DNA from: Marinospirillum sp. | Lineage (GTDB): Bacteria; Pseudomonadota; Gammaproteobacteria; Pseudomonadales; Halomonadaceae | Reading direction: 5' to 3' | DNA: 64,000 nucleotides | NCBI RefSeq assembly: GCF_014859565.1 | Contig: NZ_JACUUA010000002.1 | Location: forward strand, 1 to 64,000 | In this document: in pieces, positions 43,615 to 55,313 of the stretch | How the letters are laid out: each line of letters begins with the position of its first letter | How positions within the stretch are numbered: position 1 is the stretch's first letter | Made by a program: the position numbers and the translations under genes | Notes under the pieces: generated by a model | Told to the model about the DNA's origin: nothing | Seen by the model: the letters and a program-made list of their open reading frames with translations, nothing else | Databases searched by the model: none

Positions 43615-45744
43615 TTAACCCTGTGCGGCAGCCGCAAAAGCAGCCTTGTCTTCTTCAGTTACTTCCTTGATAGACAGTTTTACACGGTTGCGGTTATCAA
43701 TATCGATCACCTTGACCAGTACTTCCTGACCTTCGGTCAGATAGTCTTTGACGGCCTCAACCCGCTTGTTGTCAATCTGAGAAATATGCACCAAGCCATC
43801 CTGACCCGGCAGGAAGGTCACAAAAGCACCAAAGTCAGCCAGACGGGCAACCTTGCCCATATAGACCTTGTCGATTTCCGCACTGGCAGTCAGACCCAGA
43901 ATCATATCTATGGCAGCACGTGCAGATTCCTGAGAATCAGCATACACCTTGATCTCGCCGGAATCGTTGATATCAATGGATGCGCCTGTTTTTTCGGTAA
44001 TACTGCGGATGGTGGCACCACCCTTACCAATAACATCACGGATCTTGTCGGTATCAATTTTGATAGTGGTCATGGTGGGTGCATTATCAGACAACTCAGA
44101 ACGAGCGCTGGGCAGCACCTGATTCATCTGCTCCAGAATCTCCATACGAGCCTGATTGGCCTGTTGCAATGCCTGCTCCATGATTTCTTCATTGATGCCT
44201 TCGATCTTGATGTCCATCTGTAAAGCAGTCACACCGGCAGCAGAGCCGGCTACTTTAAAGTCCATGTCACCCAGGTGGTCTTCATCGCCCAGGATGTCGG
44301 TCAGTACTGCAAAACGCTCACCTTCCTTGACCAGACCCATGGCAATACCCGCTACCGGAGCCTTCAGCGGTACACCGGCATCCATTAGTGCCAGAGAAGA
44401 ACCACAGACCGAAGCCATGGAGCTGGAACCGTTGGACTCGGTGATTTCTGAAACCACACGAATGGTGTAGGGGAAATCACTCTCGGATGGCAGCATGGAT
44501 TGAACACCACGCTTGGCCAGACGACCGTGACCAATTTCACGACGCTTGGGGCCACCCATAAAACCCGCTTCACCAACACAGAAAGGAGGGAAGTTGTAGT
44601 GGAACAGGAAGCTGTCCTTGAACTCACCTTCCAGGCTTTCGATGATTTGTGCATCACGGCTGGTACCCAGCGTGGCAACAACCAGCGCCTGAGTTTCGCC
44701 ACGGGTGAACAATGCTGAACCGTGAACCTTGGGCAGCACACCCACTTCGATGGTCAACGGGCGCACGGTTTTAAGGTCACGACCATCAATACGCGGTGCG
44801 CCATCCAGCACGTTGTTACGAACCACTTCTTTTTCCAGCTTGGCAAATACTGATTTGACCGCATCCTTGGATGGGGCACCTTCAGCATCAGTTACCAGCT
44901 GGGCGATTACATTCTGGCGCACTTCATCCAGACGTGTGTAACGTTGCATTTTGTCGGTGATTTTGTAAGCTTCACGAATACCGGCTTCTGCCAGCGGGCG
45001 CACCAGTTCTTCGGTGCTGGTATCACGTGGCGCAGGCTGCCAGTCCCATGCTGGCTTACCGGCCTCAGCAGTGAATTCTTTGATGGCTTGGATAGCGACC
45101 TGCATTTGATCATGGGCGAAGAGCACTGCGCCGAGCATCTGGTCTTCGGTCAGTTCTTTGGCTTCGGATTCAACCATCAGTACCGCCGCTTCCGTACCGG
45201 CCACCACCATGTCCAGGCGGGAATCTTTCAGCTGTACCGAGCTGGGGTTCAGCATGTAACCACCGGCATCGGTATAACCCACGCGGGCAGCAGCCAACGG
45301 ACCATTAAATGGCGCACCCGAAATACACAGAGCAGCAGAGGCACCAAGCATGGCTGCAATGTCTGCCTCCATACCACGTTCGGCAGAAACGACAGAACAG
45401 ATAACCTGCACTTCGTTCATGAAGCCTTTAGGGAACAGAGGACGAATCGGACGGTCGATCAAACGGGAAATCAGGGTTTCCTTTTCAGTCGGGCGGCCTT
45501 CACGCTTGAAAAAGCCACCGGGGATTTTGCCGACAGCGTAGGTTTTTTCCTGATAAAAAACAGCCAACGGGAAAAAATCCTGGGCTGGGTTAACATCTTT
45601 TTTAGCAACAGCGGTACACAGCACGCTGGTGTTATCTACAGTGACCAGAACGGCACCACTGGCCTGACGGGCAATGCGACCTGTTTCGAGGGTGACGGTG
45701 TTCTGACCATACTGGAAGGTTTTTTTAATCGCTACTGGAGTCAC
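43615..45744 (-). CDS. pnp: Polyribonucleotide nucleotidyltransferase
   Basis: This is a 709-residue 3'-5' phosphorolytic exonuclease: two RNase PH cores, then KH (~555-610, [12 protein letters not shown]) and S1 domains (~620-690). It degrades mRNA in the degradosome. GTG 45744 is chosen because AAAGGAA lies six bases upstream and it gives the expected [14 protein letters not shown] start; an earlier frame start is unlikely. It is the last gene of the nusA-infB-pnp block, after a terminator-like hairpin following rpsO. Confidence 0.95.
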   Translation of the reverse strand: MTPVAIKKTFQYGQNTVTLETGRIARQASGAVLVTVDNTSVLCTAVAKKDVNPAQDFFPLAVFYQEKTYAVGKIPGGFFKREGRPTEKETLISRLIDRPIRPLFPKGFMNEVQVICSVVSAERGMEADIAAMLGASAALCISGAPFNGPLAAARVGYTDAGGYMLNPSSVQLKDSRLDMVVAGTEAAVLMVESEAKELTEDQMLGAVLFAHDQMQVAIQAIKEFTAEAGKPAWDWQPAPRDTSTEELVRPLAEAGIREAYKITDKMQRYTRLDEVRQNVIAQLVTDAEGAPSKDAVKSVFAKLEKEVVRNNVLDGAPRIDGRDLKTVRPLTIEVGVLPKVHGSALFTRGETQALVVATLGTSRDAQIIESLEGEFKDSFLFHYNFPPFCVGEAGFMGGPKRREIGHGRLAKRGVQSMLPSESDFPYTIRVVSEITESNGSSSMASVCGSSLALMDAGVPLKAPVAGIAMGLVKEGERFAVLTDILGDEDHLGDMDFKVAGSAAGVTALQMDIKIEGINEEIMEQALQQANQARMEILEQMNQVLPSARSELSDNAPTMTTIKIDTDKIRDVIGKGGATIRSITEKTGASIDINDSGEIKVYADSQESARAAIDMILGLTASAEIDKVYMGKVARLADFGAFVTFLPGQDGLVHISQIDNKRVEAVKDYLTEGQEVLVKVIDIDNRNRVKLSIKEVTEEDKAAFAAAAQG

Positions 45745-45840
45745 AGATTTTTCCTTTGAATACAATTTTTTTCGCCATTAATTAGCCCGACTATCATACG
45801 CTGCCTTGCAACACAAACAAAGTATTACCGGATACAAAAC

Positions 45841-45875
45841 AAAAACCCCCGGAGCCGAAGCTGCGGGGGTTTTTG
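45841..45875 (-). terminator. Terminator/attenuator between rpsO and pnp
   Basis: A GC-rich stem (CCCCCG with GAGC/GCTG inside) and AAAAA/TTTTT flanks make a good intrinsic terminator. Because pnp follows 97 bases later, partial read-through or a separate pnp promoter is expected. Confidence 0.78.
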
Positions 45876-45892
45876 TGGACTTACGCCAAGGT

Positions 45893-46159
45893 TTAGCGGC
45901 GCAGACCCAGACGTTTGATCAGATCCGCATAGCGGGTCATGTCTTTTTTCTTCAGGTAGTCCAGCAGTTTACGACGCTGGTTAACCTTACGGATCAGACC
46001 ACGACGGCTGTGGTGATCCTTTTTGTTCACTTCAAAGTGACCCTGCAGGGTATTGATATCAAAAGTCAGCAGAGCAACCTGTACTTCTGGGGAGCCGGTG
46101 TCGTTTTCGCCACGGGCATAGTCTTTTACAATTTCAGCTTTATGTTGTGCGGTCAGCAT
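45893..46159 (-). CDS. rpsO: 30S ribosomal protein S15
   Basis: This 88-residue protein matches the universal S15 length. The sequence [40 protein letters not shown] and LIKRLGLRR at the end are diagnostic. S15 binds 16S rRNA centrally early in small-subunit assembly and represses its own translation in E. coli. ATG 46159 fixes the standard length. truB is upstream and pnp downstream, as in enterics and pseudomonads. Confidence 0.97.
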   Translation of the reverse strand: MLTAQHKAEIVKDYARGENDTGSPEVQVALLTFDINTLQGHFEVNKKDHHSRRGLIRKVNQRRKLLDYLKKKDMTRYADLIKRLGLRR

Positions 46160-46235
46160 TTTTAAAACTCCACAGTCGCTTCGATACATGGGCAAAGCCG
46201 TGCGACGTTACAGCCTGCCTGATTCATCTTTTATT

Positions 46236-47177
46236 TCAGTCGGATGCGGTATTCTGCATCTTGACCGGTTGCAACAACCAGTCCTTAACGGGGTCTTGTT
46301 GCAGCTGTGCCATCCCCAGAAAATGCTCATCCGAAGTATAAAGGCGTACATTCTCACCGATTGCACCCGGCGCGTCCAGTAATTTAACCGCCTGTCCGTG
46401 CAGCAAACGCTCGGCATCTTCAGCATTCACCTGCACCTTTTGCAGCTGCTGGATCAGATAATCCACTGGCTGCAAATACTGCAGAATACCGGCCTCACCC
46501 TGCTGCTCAAAAGCGGCTTCCAATTGCGGCAAGGTCACCAGTGAGTCATCACCGATATCACCGGAGCGAGTCCGCCGCAGACTGGCTAGATAACCACCAC
46601 TACCCAGTGCACGAGCCAGGTCTTCACCCAGCACACGAATATAAGTGCCTTTGGAGCAATGCACTTGAATCGTCAGGCTGTCGGATGTGAACTCCAGTAG
46701 TTCCAGCTGATGCAGCGTGATGTCTCGCGGGGGGCGTTCGACACTTTTACCGGCACGAGCCAGCTCATAAAGCTTTTGCCCCTGATACTTAAGCGCCGAA
46801 TACATCGGCGGCACCTGCTGCTGTTTTCCAAGGAAAGACTGCAACACCTGCTGTATATACTTGGCATTAAGATCAGGCAAAACAAAACGTTCCACCACCT
46901 GACCTTCTGCATCACCAGTATCACGGGTTTCACCCAGTTGAATCCGGGTGACATACACCTTGTCTGCATCCAATCCTTGACTGGCAAACTTGGTGGCCTC
47001 ACCAAAACACAGGGGCAAAACACCCGAGGCCAATGGATCCAGGTTTCCGGTATGACCGGCTTTTTTTGCTTTCAGCAGCCACTTGATACGTTGCAGCGCC
47101 TGATTACTGGATAAACCCAGAGGTTTATCCAGCAGCAACACACCATCAACTATTTTACGGGGGATCTTTTTTTGCAT
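46236..47177 (-). CDS. truB: tRNA pseudouridine-55 synthase TruB
   Basis: This 313-residue enzyme makes the psi-55 of the T-loop in all tRNAs. The catalytic aspartate lies in GHTGNLDPLASGVLPLCFGEATKF; YSALKYQGQKLYELAR and CSKGTYIRVLGEDLA are also present, and a C-terminal PUA domain follows. It is 17 bases downstream of rbfA. Confidence 0.95.
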   Translation of the reverse strand: MQKKIPRKIVDGVLLLDKPLGLSSNQALQRIKWLLKAKKAGHTGNLDPLASGVLPLCFGEATKFASQGLDADKVYVTRIQLGETRDTGDAEGQVVERFVLPDLNAKYIQQVLQSFLGKQQQVPPMYSALKYQGQKLYELARAGKSVERPPRDITLHQLELLEFTSDSLTIQVHCSKGTYIRVLGEDLARALGSGGYLASLRRTRSGDIGDDSLVTLPQLEAAFEQQGEAGILQYLQPVDYLIQQLQKVQVNAEDAERLLHGQAVKLLDAPGAIGENVRLYTSDEHFLGMAQLQQDPVKDWLLQPVKMQNTASD

Positions 47178-47194
47178 AACAGCAGCTGAGGGGT

Positions 47195-47587
47195 TTATTC
47201 CTCGTCAGATCCTTTGTTGCGATTACGATCTTCAGCAACAGCCCGCTCAATCAAACTGCTCAGTTGCTGGCCGCGTTGCACACTTTCATCAAAGTGAAAA
47301 CGCAGCTGGGGCACAACACGCAGTTTAATGCTCTGTCCAATACGACCACGCAGAAAACCGGCCGCCTGCTTGAGGATAGCCATGTTTTCCTTGATCACTT
47401 CCGGCTTGTCTTCCTTACCCAGCACCGTGACATAAACATCGGCATAACCCAGGTCTTTACTGACTTTGACACCACTGACGGTAATCATGGCATCGAGGCG
47501 TGGGTCTTTTATTTCACGCTGGATCATCACTGCCAGCTCTCGCTGCATTTGATCGGCTATGCGATCCAAACGACTGAATTCTTTCAT
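47195..47587 (-). CDS. rbfA: Ribosome-binding factor A
   Basis: This is a 130-residue KH-like protein needed for 16S rRNA 5' end maturation and cold growth. FSRLDRIADQMQRELAVMIQREIKDPRL and PQLRFHFDESVQRG are the family blocks. It lies after a hairpin in the infB-rbfA space, 82 bases from the infB stop. Confidence 0.94.
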   Translation of the reverse strand: MKEFSRLDRIADQMQRELAVMIQREIKDPRLDAMITVSGVKVSKDLGYADVYVTVLGKEDKPEVIKENMAILKQAAGFLRGRIGQSIKLRVVPQLRFHFDESVQRGQQLSSLIERAVAEDRNRNKGSDEE

Positions 47588-47602
47588 GCTGACTCCTGAT
47601 AA

Positions 47603-47642
47603 AACAGCCTCGATCCCGACGAATCGGAAAACCGAGGCTGCT
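47603..47642 (-). terminator. Hairpin in the infB-rbfA spacer
   Basis: On the minus strand CAGCCTCG and CGAGGCTG enclose a 20-base loop and are followed by TTTTAT. The stem is strong but the T tract is short, so it may be an attenuator or processing site rather than a full stop. Confidence 0.5.
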
Positions 47643-47669
47643 CTTGTGTGCTTCAGGTGGTGATCAGGT

Positions 47670-50303
47670 TCAGAGACTACGCTCTACCCTGATCTTGTCA
47701 AAGACTTCGATCTTATCGCCGACTTTAACGTCATTGTAGTTCTTCACACCAATACCACATTCCATGCCATGACGAACTTCACCGGCATCATCTTTAAAGC
47801 GGCGCAGAGATTCCAGCTCGCCTTCATAGATAACCACATTGTCACGCAGCACACGGATTTTCTTGTTACGGTAAACCGTGCCTTCCACCACCATACAGCC
47901 AGCAACCTGACCAAACTTCGGTGAGCGGAACACATCACGGACTTCTGCAATACCCACAATGTCTTCGCGGTATTCAGGAGCCAGTTTACCGGACATGGCT
48001 TGTTTGACCTGATCAATCAGCTCATAAATGATGCTGTAATAACGCAGATCCAGCTCTTCACGTTCAACAATGGCTTTAGCTGAAGCATCCGCACGGACGT
48101 TGAAGCCCAGCAGGATGGCATCAGAAGCCAGCGCCAGGTTGGCATCAGTCTCGGTGATGCCACCAACACCGGAAGAAACGATGTTGACCTTCACTTCATC
48201 AGTTTCCAGATCTTTCAGGGCGCCAATGATGGCTTCAACAGAACCACGAACATCCGATTTAAGTACGATGTTAACACTGGCGGTTTCACCCTTCTCAAGG
48301 TGGCTGAACACATTTTCCAGCTTGGCTTTCTGCTGACGCGCCAGCTTGACTTCGCGGTATTTGCCTTGACGGAACAGCGCCACTTCGCGAGCTTTTTTCT
48401 CGTCTTTGACTACCGTGAATTCATCACCGGCTTCCGGCGTACCATCCAGACCCAGAATTTCAACTGGGATAGACGGACCCGCGGAATCGATCTGTTTGCC
48501 GTTTTCGTCGATCAATGCCCGTACTCGACCATAATTCAGGCCAGCCAGTACGATGTCACCCTTACGCAGAGTGCCGTTTTGTACCAGTACCGTAGCAACC
48601 GAACCACGACCGCGATCCAGACGGGATTCCACCACCACACCCTTGCCGGGCGCTTCGGGTACTGCGGTCAGTTCCAGCATCTCGGATTGCAGCAATACTG
48701 CCTCAAGCAGGGCATCCAGTCCGGTACCTTTTTTGGCAGAAACATGCACAAAAGGTGTATCACCACCCCAGTCTTCCGAAATAACTTCGTGCTGGGACAG
48801 CTCATTACGGATGCGATCTGGGTCCGCACCTTCTTTATCAATTTTGTTAACGGCGACAACCAGTGGCACGCAGGCAGCCTTGGCATGTTGCACTGCTTCA
48901 ATGGTTTGCGGCATCACACCATCATCAGCAGCAACGACCAGGATAACCACGTCGGTCGCCTTGGCACCACGCGCACGCATGGCGGTAAATGCCGCGTGAC
49001 CGGGGGTATCCAGGAAGGTGACCATGTTGCCACCATCTGTTTCCACGTGATAAGCACCGATATGCTGAGTAATACCACCCGCTTCACCGTCTGCCACGCT
49101 GGCACGGCGAATGTAATCGAGAAGCGAGGTTTTGCCGTGGTCAACGTGACCCATAACCGTTACAACCGGTGCACGGGTAATGGAATGACCTTCGTAGCTG
49201 ATGGTATCGAGAACCTCCGTTTCTATAGCGTTCTCTTTTTGCAGCTTGGGTGTATGACCCATTTCCTCAACCACAATTGAGGCTGTTTCCTGATCGATCA
49301 CCTGGTTGATGGTGGCCATGGCACCCATCTTGAACATCACCTTAATGACTTCAGAACCCTTGATGGCCATACGGTCAGCCAGTTCGGCAACCGTTATGCT
49401 TTCAGGGATCAGCACCTCACGCTTGATTGGGGTTGTGGGGCGCTCAAAACCATGCTCACGAGTAGCACCAGGCGCACGACGACCGCCTTTACGCTTGTCA
49501 TCCTTGCCACCACGACGGCTCAGGCGACGATCATCAAACTCATCTTCGCGTTTGCTGCCGGTTTTTTTGCCACCAGCGGATTTACGACTGCCCGGCTTGG
49601 ATGTTTTGGGTTTGTCGTCGGCAGTCACCTTGGCTGTTTTCAGCAGTGACTCAGCAGGCTCTTCCACCACGCCTTCATCTGCACCAGTCACAACTGGGTT
49701 GGCGCGAGCTTTACGAGCCTGTTCAGCACGACGTTTTTCGTCCTGCTTGCGCCGTTCTTTTTCAGCTTCAGCTTTTTTCTGAGCTTCTTCATCCAACACC
49801 GGCTCAGCCACTTTGTTTTCTTGCAGGGCACGACGGCTGGCTTCTTCAACTTCCAACTGCACACGAGCCGCTTCTTCAGCTTCACGACGCTGCTGTTCAG
49901 TTAGTTTTCGCTTGATTTCAGCTTCTTCTTCCGCCTTCCTCAGTTGCTCTGCTTCAGCAGCTTTGCGAGCCGCTTCTGCCTCTGCCTCTGCTTTACTGGC
50001 CTGCGCCAGATCAACTTCACTGCGCTTAACAAAGGTGCGCTTTTTGCGCACTTCAACATTAACGCTTTTACGACCATCGGTTTTTAACTGCTGAGTGACT
50101 TTGCGTGTCATGGTAATCCGTGTCGGTTCATCACCACCCACACTGTTACGCTTCAAAAAACTCAGCAGTGTTTCTTTATCCTGTTCGGATACGGTCTGAT
50201 CAGCATTCTTGTGCGCCAATCCGGCCTGCTTCATCTGGTCTAGCAGACCATCTACAGGTCGACCTATTGCTTCAGCAAATTCTTTTACGGTGTTTTCTGC
50301 CAC
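47670..50303 (-). CDS. infB: Translation initiation factor IF-2
   Basis: This is a 877-residue GTPase: N-terminal IF2-N module ([24 protein letters not shown]), a long charged Glu/Lys/Arg/Ala-rich helical region (~90-200), a second IF2-N-like module before the G domain (G1 GHVDHGKT at ~385-392, [12 protein letters not shown]), then domains II-IV. GTG 50303 is preferred because GAGGAG is nine bases upstream; the ATG at 50312 directly abuts that Shine-Dalgarno. It brings fMet-tRNA to the 30S subunit. It is 33 bases after nusA. Confidence 0.96.
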   Translation of the reverse strand: MAENTVKEFAEAIGRPVDGLLDQMKQAGLAHKNADQTVSEQDKETLLSFLKRNSVGGDEPTRITMTRKVTQQLKTDGRKSVNVEVRKKRTFVKRSEVDLAQASKAEAEAEAARKAAEAEQLRKAEEEAEIKRKLTEQQRREAEEAARVQLEVEEASRRALQENKVAEPVLDEEAQKKAEAEKERRKQDEKRRAEQARKARANPVVTGADEGVVEEPAESLLKTAKVTADDKPKTSKPGSRKSAGGKKTGSKREDEFDDRRLSRRGGKDDKRKGGRRAPGATREHGFERPTTPIKREVLIPESITVAELADRMAIKGSEVIKVMFKMGAMATINQVIDQETASIVVEEMGHTPKLQKENAIETEVLDTISYEGHSITRAPVVTVMGHVDHGKTSLLDYIRRASVADGEAGGITQHIGAYHVETDGGNMVTFLDTPGHAAFTAMRARGAKATDVVILVVAADDGVMPQTIEAVQHAKAACVPLVVAVNKIDKEGADPDRIRNELSQHEVISEDWGGDTPFVHVSAKKGTGLDALLEAVLLQSEMLELTAVPEAPGKGVVVESRLDRGRGSVATVLVQNGTLRKGDIVLAGLNYGRVRALIDENGKQIDSAGPSIPVEILGLDGTPEAGDEFTVVKDEKKAREVALFRQGKYREVKLARQQKAKLENVFSHLEKGETASVNIVLKSDVRGSVEAIIGALKDLETDEVKVNIVSSGVGGITETDANLALASDAILLGFNVRADASAKAIVEREELDLRYYSIIYELIDQVKQAMSGKLAPEYREDIVGIAEVRDVFRSPKFGQVAGCMVVEGTVYRNKKIRVLRDNVVIYEGELESLRRFKDDAGEVRHGMECGIGVKNYNDVKVGDKIEVFDKIRVERSL

Positions 50304-50336
50304 TGTGTCCATCTCCTCTAACTACGACCCGTGCGC

Positions 50337-51824
50337 TCAAGCTTCGTCTTCAAACCAGTGAGCGCGGGCTGCCATGATCAGTTTGCCGGCACGCTCTTCG
50401 GTCATAGCCTCGATATCCATAAGATCATCAATGGATTGTTCGGCAAGATCATCAAGGGTGGTTATGCCCATCTGAGCCAGTACTGATGCCAGGATGCGAT
50501 CCATCCCTTCAAGTTTCAGCAGGGCTTCATCAGGTTTGGCATCGGCCAATGCTTCTTCCGAGGCAATCTCGAGTGTCAGCAGTTCGTCTTTCGCGCGGCG
50601 GCGAAGCTCATTCACCAGGTCTTCATCTAAATCTTCAATTTCCAGAAATTCTTCCAGCGGCACATAGGCCACTTCTTCCAGACTGGTAAAACCTTCTTCA
50701 ACCAGCAGGCGTGCAAGGTCATCATCCACTTCCAGATGCTGGACAAAATACTGGATGAGTCCATCCTGCTCCTGCTCCTGCTTACCACTGGCTTCTTCTT
50801 CCGTCATGACATTCAGGCGCCAGCCTGTCAGGTCACGTGCCAGCTTGACGTTCTGACCGCCACGGCCAATCGCCTGTGCCAGATTGTCAGCAGCAACAGC
50901 CACATCCATGGCATGTGCATCTTCATCAACAATAATAGAAGCAACTTCTGCCGGTGCCATAGCATTAATCACCAGCTGTGCGGGGTTATCATCCCACAGC
51001 ACAATATCAACCCGCTCGTTGTGCAGCTCGGTGGATACCGCTTGTACACGTGAACCACGCATACCAACACAGGCACCAACGGGATCAATACGACGATCAT
51101 TGGTTTTGACCGCAATCTTGGCGCGTGAACCCGGATCACGGGCAGCACCACGGATTTCGATCAGCTGCTCGGAAATTTCTGGCACTTCAATTTTGAACAA
51201 CTCAATCAGCATTTCCGGGCAGGTGCGCGACAGCACCAACTGTGGACCACGATTATTCGGGTTCACTTCCAGCAGAATGGCGCGTACACGATCATTCATA
51301 CGGAATTTTTCACCAGGGATCATTTCGTGACGTGACAGGTAGGCTTCAGCATTACCACCCAGATCCACAATCAGGCCATCCCGAGTGGTTTTTTTAACCA
51401 CACCGGAAACCAGTTCACCCTGGTGATCCAGGTACTGACGAATAACTTCCGAGCGCTCGGCTTCACGTACTTTCTGTACAATCACTTGTTTAGCAGTCTG
51501 AGCGGCAATACGCCCGAACTCAATGGAAGGAATCATTTCTTCCTTCACATCACCGACGACTAATCCTTCTTCTTTTGCTTCAGAAGCCGGAAGCTCGCAG
51601 TCTGGCTCACTGAAATCTTCATCGTCTACCACGGCCCAGCGACGGAAGCTTTCATATTCACCGGTCTTGCGATCTATATTGACGCGAACATCCACGCCGT
51701 CTTCCATAAAACGTTTTTTGGTTGCGCTTGCCAGCGCGGCTTCTATAGCCTCGAAAATGGTGTCCTTGGGTACGCCTTTTTCATTGGAGACGGCATCCAC
51801 CACCAAAAGGATCTCTTTACTCAT
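50337..51824 (-). CDS. nusA: Transcription termination/antitermination protein NusA
   Basis: This is a 495-residue RNA-polymerase-binding factor: N-terminal domain, S1, two KH domains ([43 protein letters not shown]) and two C-terminal acidic repeats (~360-490) typical of gammaproteobacteria. It regulates pausing, termination and rRNA antitermination. It follows rimP by 27 bases. Confidence 0.97.
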   Translation of the reverse strand: MSKEILLVVDAVSNEKGVPKDTIFEAIEAALASATKKRFMEDGVDVRVNIDRKTGEYESFRRWAVVDDEDFSEPDCELPASEAKEEGLVVGDVKEEMIPSIEFGRIAAQTAKQVIVQKVREAERSEVIRQYLDHQGELVSGVVKKTTRDGLIVDLGGNAEAYLSRHEMIPGEKFRMNDRVRAILLEVNPNNRGPQLVLSRTCPEMLIELFKIEVPEISEQLIEIRGAARDPGSRAKIAVKTNDRRIDPVGACVGMRGSRVQAVSTELHNERVDIVLWDDNPAQLVINAMAPAEVASIIVDEDAHAMDVAVAADNLAQAIGRGGQNVKLARDLTGWRLNVMTEEEASGKQEQEQDGLIQYFVQHLEVDDDLARLLVEEGFTSLEEVAYVPLEEFLEIEDLDEDLVNELRRRAKDELLTLEIASEEALADAKPDEALLKLEGMDRILASVLAQMGITTLDDLAEQSIDDLMDIEAMTEERAGKLIMAARAHWFEDEA

Positions 51825-51851
51825 GCCTTGGCCTCTCGAAAACTGTCCTTG

Positions 51852-52322
51852 CTACTTGTTATGCTTGTCCAGGTCGGGTTTGACTCTTGCCTGGTCGATT
51901 GTTTCTAATGGAAAACAATATTCTTCATCTTCTATCTGAAGAACCACTTCATCTTCTTCCACGCCCTTCAGCAAACCTGTGAATTTGCGCTGACCGTCAT
52001 AGGGCAGACGCAACTTGATCTGTATTTGCTCACCGGCATAACGCTGATACTGATCCAGCCGGTACAAGGGGCGATCCATACCAGGGGACGATACTTCCAG
52101 GGTGTATTCAGAAGGAATGGGGTCTTCGACATCCATCAGTGCACTAATTTGCCGACTCACACGTGCACAGTCGTCTACCGTGATGCCCTTATCACTTTCA
52201 ATATAGACGCGTAACAGAGTATTTTGTCCACGACCGGTTAACTCCAGCCCCCAGAATTCAAAATCCAGAGACTGAACAACAGGCTCAATCAGCTGCTCAA
52301 GCAACTTGTCTTTACTTGCCAC
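51852..52322 (-). CDS. rimP: Ribosome maturation factor RimP
   Basis: This 156-residue protein is needed for 30S maturation. The markers are LIEPVVQSLDFEFWGLEL, LLRVYIESDKGITVDDCARVSRQISALMDVED and YTLEVSSPGMDRPLY. It starts with GTG, with GGAG about ten bases upstream. A terminator lies between it and the upstream tRNA-fMet, so it needs its own promoter or read-through. Confidence 0.95.
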   Translation of the reverse strand: MASKDKLLEQLIEPVVQSLDFEFWGLELTGRGQNTLLRVYIESDKGITVDDCARVSRQISALMDVEDPIPSEYTLEVSSPGMDRPLYRLDQYQRYAGEQIQIKLRLPYDGQRKFTGLLKGVEEDEVVLQIEDEEYCFPLETIDQARVKPDLDKHNK

Positions 52323-52430
52323 GGAAAAGCTCCAGCACTCTGCTAATGCAGATCAGATGATCAAAGGCCGGAAAACTTCGGAGATGAGGCTGAATAGGAA
52401 CCGCCTGTGCGAAGATTTTTTCGACCTAAC

Positions 52431-52456
52431 AAAAAGCCCCTTAAAAAAGGGGCTTC
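52431..52456 (-). terminator. Terminator downstream of tRNA-fMet
   Basis: AAGCCCC, a TTTTTTAA loop, GGGGCTT and TTTT on the minus strand form a clear intrinsic terminator between the tRNA pair and rimP. Confidence 0.82.
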
Positions 52457-52466
52457 TGATAAATCT

Positions 52467-52543
<77 letters not shown>

Positions 52544-52631
52544 TCAGAGGCAGGTATTATAGGGGCGACAACCACAAAGGTCAACCTAAAGCCCCAAATA
52601 CCTGTTGATACTTCCCACATTACTAAACACT

Positions 52632-52718
52632 TGGTGCCGAAGGCGGGACTCGAACCCGCACGGGCATACGCCCACTACCCCCTCAAGATAGCGTGTCTAC
52701 CAATTCCACCACTTCGGC
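52632..52718 (-). tRNA. tRNA-Leu (GAG)
   Basis: This is a 87-base class II tRNA with encoded CCA, GCCGAAG/CTTCGGC acceptor stem, anticodon loop TTGAGGG (GAG) and a long variable arm (stem GGGCGTATGCCC). It is expressed ahead of tRNA-fMet, 88 bases apart, as in Pseudomonas. TrmL, encoded elsewhere in the window, modifies position 34 of some leucine tRNAs. Confidence 0.95.
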
Positions 52719-52815
52719 TTTTACACTGTGCCATTACTGACTGACAAGTGCTCAAGGCGGGCAAATAATAGAGGTGCAGCCCCACCTTGGCAACCCCCGC
52801 AGCAAAAAAAACCTT

Positions 52816-53157
52816 TTACTCTTGCGGGCGAGCTGGAGTCAGAGGAGCATCATCCAGCAACGGCAGGCGCTCACGTTCAAACTCTTCAATAACATCTTCA
52901 GATAACAGAGCAGGATCTTCACCGTACTGCTGAGTCGCCAGATATGCCAGACCCATGCTGGTGGCAAAAAACGCTGCTGCCAGCCACCCCGTCATCTTGC
53001 CGATGAAACCTATAGGACCCAAGCTGCCGAATACGGTATTGGATGCACCACCACCAAAAGACGCACCCGCTTCAGCACCCTTACCCTGCTGCATTAAAAC
53101 TAAAGCAACCACACCAATTGCCAGTAAAACATGCACAATCAAAACAATGCTTTGCAT
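52816..53157 (-). CDS. secG: Preprotein translocase subunit SecG
   Basis: This 113-residue inner-membrane protein has two hydrophobic helices (3-22, ~52-72) separated by the Gly-rich loop GKGAEAGASFGGGASNTVFGS. It speeds the SecYEG channel. ATG 53157 gives the family start MQSIVLIVHVLL; the open frame upstream was not used. It overlaps nothing and starts just 4 bases after tpiA. Confidence 0.92.
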   Translation of the reverse strand: MQSIVLIVHVLLAIGVVALVLMQQGKGAEAGASFGGGASNTVFGSLGPIGFIGKMTGWLAAAFFATSMGLAYLATQQYGEDPALLSEDVIEEFERERLPLLDDAPLTPARPQE

Positions 53158-53161
53158 AAAT

Positions 53162-53908
53162 TTATTCCGCTGCGTATCCAATTGCCAAAAACTGGTCGGC
53201 ATCCAGAGATGCACCACCAATTAACCCACCATCAATATCCGTCATCCCAAACAATGATGCGGCATTATCCGGTTTTACACTGCCGCCGTACAGCAGCAGC
53301 ATGTTTTCTGCGAGTTTTTTATCTACTTTTGCAACTACCGACCGCAACAGGGCATGAATTTCCTGCGCCTGCTCCGGTGAGGCCGTTAACCCGGTACCTA
53401 TCGCCCAGACCGGCTCATAAGCAAAAATCACCCGATCCAGTTGATCCCGATTTAAACCCCGAAGAATGACTCCGGCCTGCTCCAGTACAACCTCACCACT
53501 TAACCCTGCATCACGCTGTTGCAGGGTTTCACCGACGCAGACTACGGGGATCAAACCAGCAGCCAATGCTGCCTGAGTCTTGGCCAACACCAGCTCGTTA
53601 CTCTCTTGCTGGTACTGACGACGCTCGGAATGCCCCAGAAGCACATGGGTCACACCCAGATCAGCCAGCATTAAAGCAGAAACATCACCAGTAAAAGCAC
53701 CTTCCTGAGCAACCGCACAATCCTGGGCACCAACAGCTATGGTACTCCCTTGCAACAACTGTGCAGCCTGTTGTAAATAAGGGAAGGGCGGACAGACCAA
53801 CAGTTGTGCTGCTGGCAGCTGTTTTTTAAGCAACTTTTTCAGCAAGTCCTGTGTCATCTGCAGGTTGCCATGCATTTTCCAGTTGCCTGCTACCAGTTTT
53901 TGTCGCAT
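53162..53908 (-). CDS. tpiA: Triosephosphate isomerase
   Basis: This 248-residue TIM barrel interconverts glyceraldehyde-3-phosphate and dihydroxyacetone phosphate. GNWKMHG holds the catalytic lysine, LLGHSERR the histidine, and FAYEPVWAIGTG the glutamate and start of the flexible lid. It lies between glmM and secG as in Pseudomonas. Confidence 0.96.
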   Translation of the reverse strand: MRQKLVAGNWKMHGNLQMTQDLLKKLLKKQLPAAQLLVCPPFPYLQQAAQLLQGSTIAVGAQDCAVAQEGAFTGDVSALMLADLGVTHVLLGHSERRQYQQESNELVLAKTQAALAAGLIPVVCVGETLQQRDAGLSGEVVLEQAGVILRGLNRDQLDRVIFAYEPVWAIGTGLTASPEQAQEIHALLRSVVAKVDKKLAENMLLLYGGSVKPDNAASLFGMTDIDGGLIGGASLDADQFLAIGYAAE

Positions 53909-53966
53909 CAGCTCAGCCTGTTGGTTATTTTAAGGAGGTGGATTCTATTAAAAAACCGCCCCAAGC

Positions 53967-55307
53967 TCAACCAGCCACAGCGGCAATCACCGCTGCAATC
54001 TCTTCTGCCAGCGCCTGCACCACATCCTGATCGTCTCCCTCCACCATCACCCTCAACAGCGGTTCAGTGCCTGATGGACGGAGTAATATTCTGCCGCGAC
54101 CAGCCATTCGTGTTTCCACTTCCTGAACCTTTGCTGTGACTTGCGGGTGCCGCATCAAAGCTTCCTTGTTGGCACTGGTTCTGACATTCACCAGGCTCTG
54201 TGGCATTTTTTTCATGCCTTGCAGCAGGCTTTCCACCTGCCCATTTGCTTTCATAATGGCCTGCAACACTTGCAAAGCCGCAACAATTCCATCGCCGGTT
54301 GATTGCACATGGCGACAAACCAGATGGCCGGAGCCCTCACCACCCAACAACCAACCCTGTTGCTGCAGCTCAGCCATCACATAACGGTCACCCACCTTGG
54401 CACGCACAAAATCAATGCCAAGCTCTTTTAGTGCCAGCTCCAGACCTAGATTGGTCATCAGAGTGCCCACCACACCACCTTGCAGCACACCTTTCTGATG
54501 CATGTCTTTTGCCAGGATATAAAGCAGGTCATCCCCATCCAGTAAACGACCGGTACGGGTCACCATTACCAATCGATCACCGTCACCATCAAAACCCACA
54601 CCCAGATCCGCACCGATCGCCAGCACTCGCGCCTGTAAAGCCAGCGGATTGGTGGAACCAAAACCCTTGTTGATGTTTAATCCATCGGGTTCAGCACCGA
54701 TCACATCCACACTCGCACCCAGCTCACTGAATACCTCAGGAGCAATGTGATAGGTGGCACCATGTGCACAATCCACCACTAGATTCAGGCCTTGCAGACT
54801 AGCACTGAATGGCAGGGTGTTTTTACAGAACTCGATATAACGCCCGGCAGCATCATTGATGCGTTTTGCTTTACCCAGTTGTGCAGGTGCTACGGTCTCA
54901 AGTGGTTTATCCAGCCAAGCTTCAATTTCCAGCTCGACTTCATCCGGCAGTTTTTCACCATTACGTGAGAAAAACTTGATGCCGTTATCTTCAAAAGCAT
55001 TGTGTGATGCGCTGATCACGATACCGGCATCAGCATGAAAGGTTTGTGTGAGGTAAGCAATACCGGGGGTGGGCATGGGTCCCAGCAAATAAACATCCAC
55101 CCCGGCAGCAGACAAACCTGCCTCCAGTGCTGACTCAAACATATAACCGGAAAGACGCGTGTCCTTGCCAATCAGAATGCGTTTTTTGCCCTGCTGAGCA
55201 AAAACCTTACCTGCCGCCCAGCCAAGGCGCAGTACAAAATCTGGAGTAATAGGAAACTCACCAACACGCCCACGAATACCATCTGTTCCAAAATATTTTC
55301 TTGTCAT
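53967..55307 (-). CDS. glmM: Phosphoglucosamine mutase
   Basis: This 446-residue enzyme converts glucosamine-6-phosphate to glucosamine-1-phosphate for UDP-GlcNAc. The phosphoserine loop is [15 protein letters not shown], the metal loop DGDGDR, and [15 protein letters not shown] binds the phosphate. Its start follows folP by 6 bases. The folP-glmM pairing is conserved in gammaproteobacteria. Confidence 0.96.
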   Translation of the reverse strand: MTRKYFGTDGIRGRVGEFPITPDFVLRLGWAAGKVFAQQGKKRILIGKDTRLSGYMFESALEAGLSAAGVDVYLLGPMPTPGIAYLTQTFHADAGIVISASHNAFEDNGIKFFSRNGEKLPDEVELEIEAWLDKPLETVAPAQLGKAKRINDAAGRYIEFCKNTLPFSASLQGLNLVVDCAHGATYHIAPEVFSELGASVDVIGAEPDGLNINKGFGSTNPLALQARVLAIGADLGVGFDGDGDRLVMVTRTGRLLDGDDLLYILAKDMHQKGVLQGGVVGTLMTNLGLELALKELGIDFVRAKVGDRYVMAELQQQGWLLGGEGSGHLVCRHVQSTGDGIVAALQVLQAIMKANGQVESLLQGMKKMPQSLVNVRTSANKEALMRHPQVTAKVQEVETRMAGRGRILLRPSGTEPLLRVMVEGDDQDVVQALAEEIAAVIAAVAG

Positions 55308-55313
55308 TTTCTT

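Noticed and set aside
48300..49280. Long open frame (about 326 codons) on the + strand opposite infB
   Set aside because: It is entirely antisense to the conserved IF-2 GTPase region; composition (many Thr, His, Gln) is that of a reverse-frame shadow.
49688..49885. Charged repeat-rich frame within infB
   Set aside because: It is another frame of the Glu/Lys/Ala-rich linker region of IF-2, not a separate gene.
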